Positions 53,849-59,901 of a DNA stretch of 59,901 nt are shown piece by piece. Below the pieces are notes generated by a model that saw nothing but the letters and a program-made list of their open reading frames with translations, ran no database searches and was not told the origin of the DNA. The stretch is from Verrucomicrobiota bacterium. Lineage in GTDB: Bacteria > Verrucomicrobiota > Verrucomicrobiia > Opitutales > Seribacteraceae. Where the stretch lies: NCBI GenBank assembly GCA_028343845.1, contig JAOLZO010000013.1, positions 1 to 59,901 on the forward strand, written 5' to 3'. The number at the start of each line of letters is the position of its first letter. Position 1 is the first letter of the stretch. The translations under genes and the position numbers were made by a program.

Positions 53849-54931
53849 TTGAGTAGGGAAGTGACGAAGATCCGGTCAGCCACCAGGAAATCATCCCTCT
53901 CGGAAGGTAATCGTCTTGAGGCAACGGCGATGCGGGGACATTGGTACATTGCATGTCGATCTCAACAATTGAGGCGGCGTCCAATCGAACGGGTCGTTCT
54001 GGGTGAGCGTCTTGCCCTGTTCCGGGGGAAGGACGGCAAGATAGGTGCTTTGGCCAACCGATGCGCTCACCGGAACTTGGCCCTTTCTCGGGGTAGGGTG
54101 GAGGCGGACGGTTTGTCCTGCACCTATCATGGATGGACTTATGACTCGACAGGAGACTGCGTTCGCGTACCCGCAGCCTGCGAGGCATCCGTTAGGCAGG
54201 GTCGTCCTCGCGTCCCAGCTTACTCGGTACGCGAGCAACAAGGCTTGGTTTGGGTATACCTGTCCGAAAAGGGCGAGAAACCGAAGGGTGAACCCATTGA
54301 TTTTCCGTACTATGATCAACCCCCCTGGCAACATTGGTTTATGGAACGGGTTTTCGAAGGAGACGCGTTCAATTGCTCGGAGAACTTCCTTGATTGTCCG
54401 CATACCAACCATGTCCACCGCGGGTTGTTTCGTGCGGAAAAAACTCGGGAAAACGAGGTCGAGCTGACAAGTGGCCGAGATTGGGTTCAGGCGGAATTCT
54501 TGAACGAAAAACGGATCGATACCTTCCTTGGTCGCATCCTATGTCCCAAGGGTGGACAAATGCGCCACACCGACCGATTCATGCTTCCTTACGTCACCCG
54601 CGTGGACTATCGAGCTCACGAGACCCGTCATTTCGTAGTCATGAGCCAGTGCACACCGATAGGTGATGATAAGACTCGGGTGTTTACATATATGGCCTTT
54701 CGTTTTGACGGTTGGGGGCCGTTGTTGCGCCTTTTTTATCAACCCTTCGCTCATCGGGTCCTTGATCAGGACGTGGACGTCATCCGCTGGCAGACCGAGG
54801 ATATCAAACGTTATGGTCCCCGGCGCTTTACCTTTCACGAGTCCGATGCCATTGCCCGGGAAATGGCCGATCTGGTTTCCGGCCGGTCCCAGGAAGGGAA
54901 GGACGTCCGGAGAAAGAAGATTCGATTTTGA
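53849..54931 (+). CDS. Rieske non-heme iron oxygenase
   Basis: 360 residues from TTG 53849; ATG 53930 (MRGHWYIACRSQQL) would also give a normal start. The Rieske cluster ligands are CAH (Cys72, His74) and CTYHGW (Cys91, His94). The mononuclear iron site is ENFLDCPHTNHVH with Asn179, Asp182, His185, His190 in the usual spacing. Such enzymes hydroxylate, demethylate or desaturate ring or alicyclic substrates with an electron donor; no reductase is seen here. First gene of the GH3 operon. Confidence 0.92.
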   Translation: MSREVTKIRSATRKSSLSEGNRLEATAMRGHWYIACRSQQLRRRPIERVVLGERLALFRGKDGKIGALANRCAHRNLALSRGRVEADGLSCTYHGWTYDSTGDCVRVPAACEASVRQGRPRVPAYSVREQQGLVWVYLSEKGEKPKGEPIDFPYYDQPPWQHWFMERVFEGDAFNCSENFLDCPHTNHVHRGLFRAEKTRENEVELTSGRDWVQAEFLNEKRIDTFLGRILCPKGGQMRHTDRFMLPYVTRVDYRAHETRHFVVMSQCTPIGDDKTRVFTYMAFRFDGWGPLLRLFYQPFAHRVLDQDVDVIRWQTEDIKRYGPRRFTFHESDAIAREMADLVSGRSQEGKDVRRKKIRF

Positions 54932-54935
54932 GGGC

Positions 54936-55559
54936 ATGATTGATTTTCAACAACTCGGAGCGGGATGGACAACAGGAGGAGCGTTTGCACTCCTTGTCTT
55001 TCAACTTCTCGGCCCGTTCTTTTGGTGGTGGCAGAACCGCAAGCCAGGGCGGGTGGGTGGACCGATCTCCCTCGTCAAGGCCCAGTGGTTCGTCTTCGCG
55101 GTTTCGCTTTGGGTGCTGGCTCCTCTCCTCGCATCCGGGCATGACGGGGCCCGGGTGATCTGTTTGATCTTGGCCGTGAGCATGTCTTTGCGCGGGGTCG
55201 TTGAATTGTACCTTTGCTTGGTGACTCGTGGCTGGAAGGTCCGCTATGGTTTATTTCATGACAGCTTGCAATTGGGTTTGGCACTGGCAGGTTTGGGTTG
55301 GCTGGCGTTGCGCGGAGAGCCCGTTTGGGCACTTTTTTTGTTGTCCCTGACGATCTCCACCCTTGTTACGGAAATTATTTTCGTCCGCTGGTTTAAGCAT
55401 TCAACTGCCGGGCCAGAGGAAGCCGTTTACTTCGTCTCTGGAGATCCCGAGCACAGAGTGGTCAACCGTCGGACGGCCTGGCTTTTTCTTCCGCAATTTT
55501 CCTTGTTTCTGGTTTCTCTGCTGAGTGTATTTTTGGATAGGGGAGTTGTGGTGTCATGA
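54936..55559 (+). CDS. Integral membrane protein of unknown function
   Basis: 207 residues from ATG 54936; the frame extends upstream inside the Rieske gene and was cut. About six hydrophobic stretches (for example FALLVFQLLGPFFWW, AQWFVFAVSLWVLAPLLAS, SLTISTLVTEIIFVRWF). A short hydrophilic loop (HSTAGPEEAVYFVSGDPEH) lies before the last helix. No catalytic motif stands out. It starts 4 bp after the Rieske stop and overlaps the next gene, so it belongs to the pathway, perhaps in a membrane step. Confidence 0.75.
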   Translation: MIDFQQLGAGWTTGGAFALLVFQLLGPFFWWWQNRKPGRVGGPISLVKAQWFVFAVSLWVLAPLLASGHDGARVICLILAVSMSLRGVVELYLCLVTRGWKVRYGLFHDSLQLGLALAGLGWLALRGEPVWALFLLSLTISTLVTEIIFVRWFKHSTAGPEEAVYFVSGDPEHRVVNRRTAWLFLPQFSLFLVSLLSVFLDRGVVVS

Positions 55560-56323
55560 AGACCGGATCAGATCCATTGCCTTGCGAGCTTGTCTCCCGG
55601 AAGGATCTTTCCGACGGGATGATCGTGCGAATGCATGAGCTGATGGAGATCTGTTACGATCATGTTTCCTCCGATCGTTTCAGGGAGGATTTGGCAAGAA
55701 AGGATTGGGTACTGGTTTTGACCGATTTTACGGGCCAAATCCAAGGGTTTAGTACGCTGTCCCTTAACCCCCGGGGCCTCGGGGAAAGCGGCAGGGACGT
55801 GCTTTACTCGGGTGATACCGTCATTCATCCCGAGCATTGGGGCGGTCAGTCTTTGGTTCGCGGCTTCTTCCATGCCGCCGGGAGCATCCTCTCAAACTGT
55901 GAAAATCCACTCTACTGGTATCTACTATCCAAGGGGCACCGCACCTACATGTACCTGCCCCTGCTCTTCAAGCGCTACTACCCTGCGCTCGAGCCCTCGC
56001 GGGAATTCCCCATGGGCTCTTCCCTCGTCACCTTCTTCTCCGAGCGCCTTTTTCCCGGTTGTTGGGAACCGAACCGTGGAGTCATTCACTTCCCGGAAAG
56101 CCAGGGCCAGGTGAACACCGATTTGGCGGAAGACACCCGAAGCCGGAGGGGGCATTCGCAGGTTGATTTCTTCATGGAGCGCAACCCGGGTTTTGCCGAG
56201 GGTGACGAATTGGTCTGCGTGGCCGAGTTGTCCCCCGACAACCTTCGTCGCCCCTCCTCGAGAGCGTGGATGGAGGCTGGCATGCGCGGAGAGCCGGTGG
56301 GGAAGGGGGTCTGCATCGGATGA
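55556..56323 (+). CDS. GNAT-like acyltransferase (first copy)
   Basis: 255 residues. The central part has the GNAT-type strand-loop: DTVIHPEHWGGQSLVRGFF, where GGQSL takes the place of the acyl-CoA loop. The first half (DFTGQIQGFSTLSLNP) and KRYYPALEP are other visible landmarks. The acyl donor and acceptor cannot be told. Start and stop overlap the neighbours in ATGA fashion. The family assignment is by pattern and moderate in strength. Confidence 0.65.
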   Translation: MKTGSDPLPCELVSRKDLSDGMIVRMHELMEICYDHVSSDRFREDLARKDWVLVLTDFTGQIQGFSTLSLNPRGLGESGRDVLYSGDTVIHPEHWGGQSLVRGFFHAAGSILSNCENPLYWYLLSKGHRTYMYLPLLFKRYYPALEPSREFPMGSSLVTFFSERLFPGCWEPNRGVIHFPESQGQVNTDLAEDTRSRRGHSQVDFFMERNPGFAEGDELVCVAELSPDNLRRPSSRAWMEAGMRGEPVGKGVCIG

Positions 56324-57786
56324 ACTCCCTAGGCGAACGGTGGCTGAATCTGCAGATGCCCGAGCACGGACGCTTCCTCTCCGCCTGCTCCCGGGTTGGG
56401 GAGGTTCAGACGGCTCGACTGAAAGCCCTTGTCCGGGCTAATGCGGAGACTGCCTTTGGACAGGCCCATGATTTTTCCGATATCCGAACGCCGGCGGATT
56501 TTGCCGACCAAGTTCCGGTGGGCGATCATGCAACGAACGTCCAACCTTGGCTCGACCGCATGGGTTCGCCCGAGGACGGGCAACTGACCAAGCAACCCGT
56601 GCGATTCTTCGAGCAAACATCGGGGACGACCGGGGCAGTCAAGCTCATCCCGTTTACGAGTACCTTGCGATCGGAGATTTCCCGTGCCGTTGCCGCATGG
56701 ATGGGTGGCTTGAATCTGGAATTACCGGATGCTTTTGCGGGGCCTGCATACTGGGCCATTTCACCCCCGTTGATGAACTCCCATCCGCCGGTTGCCGGCG
56801 TTTCGGTGGGACACTTGGAGGATACCGCATACTTCCCGCCCCGGGCTGCCCGTGCCTTGAGCGACTGGCTGGTCATGGACCAAGCCGTTCAAGCGGAAAC
56901 GGCCGAGGCCTTTTACGGGCATACCCTCGACCGATTGCTCGCTTGTCGGGACTTGTCTTTCGTTTCCGTTTGGAGCCCGACCTTTTTCCTAAACCTTGAC
57001 CGCCTGCTCCAGGAACGCCTCGGTCATGATTTTATTTGGAGCGACCTATGGCCTGGGTTGGCCCTCCTGAGCTGCTGGACGGATGCCCAGTCGGCCCAGT
57101 GGACGGACGAAGTGGAGGAGAGGTTGGGTCCGGGTGTGAAAATCCAGGGCAAGGGCCTAATGGCGTCCGAGGGGGTGACAAGCGTACCATACCCCGGTGG
57201 TTCGCCCGTACTTGCCGTATGTTCCCACTTCTACGAGTTCCTCGATCAGGAAACAAGTGCCGTTCGTTTCGCTCACGAACTTTCGGTCGGATCACGATAC
57301 GAGGTTGTTCTTACCACCGGAGGGGGGCTCTATCGATATCTCACGAGGGACTTGGTCGAGGTGACCGGTCATCTCGAGCAGGCTCCCCGTCTGCGCTTCG
57401 TCGGACGGACTGGGCGTTCGGTCGATCTGGTGGGCGAAAAGCTCAGCGAACCACAGGTGATCAAGGCCCTGGCCGGGACCCGGGGGTTTCTGGTTCCGCG
57501 AACCACGCCAACAGGTTACCTCCTGTGCGTGGAGGATCCCGGTACGCAAACCGAAGGCGATGCGCTCGCATCGCGTACGGAGGTCGCCCTTTCAGCCAAT
57601 CCCTATTACGAACAGGCATGCCGTTTGGGCCAACTGTACCCCCTGTCTCTGCATCGTCTTCCCGATGGGTTTACTGCGAATCTTGGCCGGAAATGGGCGG
57701 CGCGCCAGGGCTTGCGTGACAGTGAGGTAAAACTACCGGCTCTTTTCCAACCTGGTGAGGTGGACGACCTTCTGCCCGTACGATGA
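56320..57786 (+). CDS. GH3-family acyl-adenylate/amide ligase
   Basis: 488 residues from ATG 56320. It belongs to the GH3 branch of the ANL superfamily: the phosphate loop is TSGTTGAVKLIPF (100-112), then GKGLMASEG, GGGLYRYLTRDLVEVTG and FVGRTGRSVDLVGEKLSE, all matching GH3. Plant GH3 enzymes adenylate an acid and couple it to an amino acid; bacterial members are little studied. Here it sits between two GNAT-like genes and upstream of an exporter, which points to a conjugation step in a secreted or membrane product. That last step is inference. Confidence 0.88.
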   Translation: MNSLGERWLNLQMPEHGRFLSACSRVGEVQTARLKALVRANAETAFGQAHDFSDIRTPADFADQVPVGDHATNVQPWLDRMGSPEDGQLTKQPVRFFEQTSGTTGAVKLIPFTSTLRSEISRAVAAWMGGLNLELPDAFAGPAYWAISPPLMNSHPPVAGVSVGHLEDTAYFPPRAARALSDWLVMDQAVQAETAEAFYGHTLDRLLACRDLSFVSVWSPTFFLNLDRLLQERLGHDFIWSDLWPGLALLSCWTDAQSAQWTDEVEERLGPGVKIQGKGLMASEGVTSVPYPGGSPVLAVCSHFYEFLDQETSAVRFAHELSVGSRYEVVLTTGGGLYRYLTRDLVEVTGHLEQAPRLRFVGRTGRSVDLVGEKLSEPQVIKALAGTRGFLVPRTTPTGYLLCVEDPGTQTEGDALASRTEVALSANPYYEQACRLGQLYPLSLHRLPDGFTANLGRKWAARQGLRDSEVKLPALFQPGEVDDLLPVR

Positions 57787-58874
57787 TCTCTCCCTTGCCA
57801 CTCAAGCGAGCCAATCCGGCGGACAATCCCGGTCTTTGCGATGTCTTCGCCAATACGCCGATGGAGGGTGCAATTTGGATTAACCAAGATCGCCGACCGG
57901 ATTTTTTCCATGGGGCGGCTGTGCAAAGCGAGAGCCCCGAAGTATTCGTTCTGAGGAAGGAAGAGGAAACGGGATTGAACGCTGTCTTTGCAGTGGGCCG
58001 GCGAAATGTGTTTGTCAACGGACGCTCCCGGGAAATTCAGTACCTGAGCGACTTGCGCATCGTATCGGGTCACCGTGGGGGAAGCAATCTGGCGAGAGGT
58101 TTCCAGTTCCTGCGGCACGAAGTTTTGAAAAACGATGAATTTGCTCAGACGCTGGTACTGAGTGAAAACGAAAAAGCGCTCGATCTCCTGACCAGTCGCC
58201 GCTGTGGGTTGCCCGGATATTTTCCTTGTGGGGAATACGAGTATTATCTCATCGGTTTGCGCCACTTACCATCCTCGCGGTTTCAAGTGCGACGGGCCAC
58301 GCCCCGAGACGTCTCGCTAATGCAGGAATTCTTCGATCGCGAGGCTCCACGCAAGCAGTTTTTTCCCGTCTATCGTTTCGACGAGTTGGACGGGAGCGCT
58401 TATTACCGCGACGTGAAATTGGAAAATTTTTTCCTGGCTTGGGCGGGCGATGAATTGGTCGGGTTGCTAGGGGCTTGGGATCAAGGTAACTACAAGAAAA
58501 TTCTTATCCGGGGCTATGCTGGCGGGCTGAAGTGGTTAAGGCCTTGGCTCAATGCATTCAGTCGGTTGCGAGGCGGGATCGAACTGCCCGCTCCGGGTGC
58601 CTTGCAACGTGCTCTTTACCTGCACTGTGCAGTTTGCCGGGAAAACGATCCGGATATACTTACCTCCTTGATCAGGGAGGCTCAATCCGGGTTTGCAGGG
58701 CAGGGCTATCATCATGCTGCCTTGGGTCTGGACAGGCGCGATCCTTTGCGGGAAGCATTGGCGGGTTTTCGCACGATGAACTTTGCCGGCCGGCATTTTC
58801 TCGTAACCTTCGGGGACGATCCCCGATCCACTCTCGATCATCAGATGTTTTATTTTGAAGCAGCCCGAATCTAA
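57783..58874 (+). CDS. GNAT-like acyltransferase (second copy)
   Basis: 363 residues. The N-terminal half has LSDLRIVSGHRGGSNLARGF, the GNAT core with the acetyl-CoA loop GHRGGSNLA; the C-terminal half repeats an acyltransferase-like pattern, so a tandem GNAT is likely. The gene overlaps its neighbours on both sides. It resembles the first GNAT-like protein only loosely. Substrate unknown. Confidence 0.72.
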   Translation: MISPLPLKRANPADNPGLCDVFANTPMEGAIWINQDRRPDFFHGAAVQSESPEVFVLRKEEETGLNAVFAVGRRNVFVNGRSREIQYLSDLRIVSGHRGGSNLARGFQFLRHEVLKNDEFAQTLVLSENEKALDLLTSRRCGLPGYFPCGEYEYYLIGLRHLPSSRFQVRRATPRDVSLMQEFFDREAPRKQFFPVYRFDELDGSAYYRDVKLENFFLAWAGDELVGLLGAWDQGNYKKILIRGYAGGLKWLRPWLNAFSRLRGGIELPAPGALQRALYLHCAVCRENDPDILTSLIREAQSGFAGQGYHHAALGLDRRDPLREALAGFRTMNFAGRHFLVTFGDDPRSTLDHQMFYFEAARI

Positions 58875-59901
58875 AGATACTTCCGGGTACCGGAATTCGG
58901 CAAACGGATTGGGCAAATCCGATAATCCGTTCGGCACTCTTGCGAGTAAATCGGGTTGGTCTCTGCTTGCGTTGACCGGAATAACCGCCCTGCTTGCATG
59001 GGCGGGGCGTGACTTGAGCTCGCATTATGAGGTGGAGGACTTCTTCCCCCGAGACACAACGGAATGGAACGCCTATCAAGACTACCGTGAACGTTTCGGG
59101 CGTGATGACCGAACGGCCTTGATGTTATTGGAATCTCCAAAGCCCATTGGCCTAGCTGAAATGAGAGCAATCGATTCCTTGACCAACAGGCTGGAAGCTT
59201 TGCCTGAGGCCGAGTGGGTGGTATCCCCAAGTAACGCTCAGGTGCCCTTGCGAATGGCCGACGGGGAGGTTCGCCTGGAACGAGCATTCCAACCCGGTGC
59301 GCCTGGGAGACTGGAGGAGGCCCTGGGCAAGCTAACCAAGCCTCCGTTCGTCAATTCCATCCTTTCGGCTGATCGGCGATTGGCGGTGGTGGCATTGACG
59401 GTGCGCGAGAAAAACCTCGGTTCTTCGGATCGATCGAGCCTCGTTCGTGGTTTGGAACGGGAAAAGATTGCCGTCGAATCAAACGGGCTTTTTCAAGTGC
59501 AGTTGGCCGGTTACCCAGTTCATCGGGTTTATTTAGCCGAACACGTCGTATCGGAAACCGCTCGGTTGCTACCTTGGGCGCTAGCGGTTGCGGTGGCCGT
59601 TTTGGCAATGATCTTTCGGAGTTGGATCGGCGTTCTTGGACCATTGTTGGGAGCGGGCTTGGCGGTGATTTGGACCCGGGGTCTTATGGCCCTTACCGGT
59701 TTGGAACCCAATATATTTGCCCCCGCGCTCTTTCTCCTAGTCGGGTTGATGGCAGTCTCCCATGCCGTGCATTTGCTTGCTTGCCACCGGAAAAAAACCG
59801 GAGCGGGCAGGTCACCCTCCGTTGCCGCCCGGGAATCCATCGTGGAAAAGGCCGGGCCCTGTGGAATCACCAGCCTGACCACCGCCTTGGTCTTCGCCGG
59901 G
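58855..59901 (+). CDS. RND/MMPL-family exporter, C-terminus cut by window edge
   Basis: An open frame of 349 codons from TTG 58855 to the edge. A first membrane helix (SGWSLLALTGITALLAWAG) is followed by a periplasmic domain of about 170 residues and then a block of helices (LPWALAVAVAVLAMIF, GVLGPLLGAGLAVIW, FAPALFLLVGLMAVSHAVHL). EDFFPRDTTEWNAYQDYRERFG is typical of MMPL/hopanoid-RND type exporters. It probably exports or shuttles the product of the preceding genes, which is inferred. The TTG lies in the end of the second GNAT gene; starts downstream are possible. Confidence 0.85.
   Translation, partial: MKQPESKDTSGYRNSANGLGKSDNPFGTLASKSGWSLLALTGITALLAWAGRDLSSHYEVEDFFPRDTTEWNAYQDYRERFGRDDRTALMLLESPKPIGLAEMRAIDSLTNRLEALPEAEWVVSPSNAQVPLRMADGEVRLERAFQPGAPGRLEEALGKLTKPPFVNSILSADRRLAVVALTVREKNLGSSDRSSLVRGLEREKIAVESNGLFQVQLAGYPVHRVYLAEHVVSETARLLPWALAVAVAVLAMIFRSWIGVLGPLLGAGLAVIWTRGLMALTGLEPNIFAPALFLLVGLMAVSHAVHLLACHRKKTGAGRSPSVAARESIVEKAGPCGITSLTTALVFAG

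Noticed and set aside
1..59901. tRNA, rRNA, CRISPR array, IS element or prophage
   Set aside because: Intergenic gaps are short except 53110-53848; I saw no cloverleaf, no regularly spaced repeats and no transposase or phage proteins.

Overview
This 59.9 kb window looks like the chromosome of a Gram-negative bacterium of the PVC group, most likely Verrucomicrobiota (Opitutia-like). That placement is an inference. It rests on a complete outer-membrane-type type II secretion operon, many lipoproteins, an SHD1 domain in a stator-like protein, coiled-coil/proline-rich envelope proteins of a PVC style, and frequent TTG/GTG starts. No rRNA, tRNA, CRISPR array, transposase or phage gene was seen. 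Both edges cut a gene (nadD on the left, an RND exporter on the right).

Layout. (1) 1-2454, minus strand: orphan nuoA, a c-di-AMP cyclase fused to a PTS EIIA domain, and nadD. (2) 2539-14777, plus: type II secretion operon gspG-H-I-J-K-L-M-D-(C-like)-E-F followed by a MORN-repeat lipoprotein. (3) 14854-23749: an MBL-fold hydrolase (plus), then a minus-strand run in the order sod, TIR-TM-TPR protein, HAD phosphatase, DAACS symporter, uvrB, DUF2807 protein. (4) 23846-26241: tadA (minus), then infA, cysK, dtd (plus). (5) 26400-33097: lipoproteins, two membrane-anchored coiled-coil proteins with a related C-terminal module, an acidic protein, a GT2 glycosyltransferase and a Gfo/Idh oxidoreductase. 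(6) 33314-36507: a three-gene proton-channel-like operon with one MotA/TolQ/ExbB protein and two ExbD/MotB-like proteins. (7) 36504-49006: pgi, ilvD (minus), pheA (plus), then a minus-strand arginine operon argC-J-B-D-F-G followed by pabA/trpG, nrdR and an unknown gene. (8) 49033-53109, minus: rplM-rpsI with a terminator, a small lipoprotein, htpG and a membrane J-domain protein. (9) 53110-53849: 740 bp with no convincing gene but several GC-rich hairpins. (10) 53849-59901, plus: a tight operon with Rieske oxygenase, membrane protein, GNAT-like protein, GH3-family acyl-adenylate ligase, second GNAT-like protein and RND exporter.

Most of the window is housekeeping: NAD, arginine, isoleucine/valine, phenylalanine and cysteine synthesis, translation, DNA repair and chaperones. 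The parts most likely to hold undescribed biology are the GH3/Rieske/GNAT/RND operon, which looks like a small-molecule or lipid pathway without PKS/NRPS; the asymmetric ExbB/ExbD-like machine with SHD1; the EIIA-diadenylate cyclase fusion; and the TIR-TM-TPR protein coupled to a HAD phosphatase.
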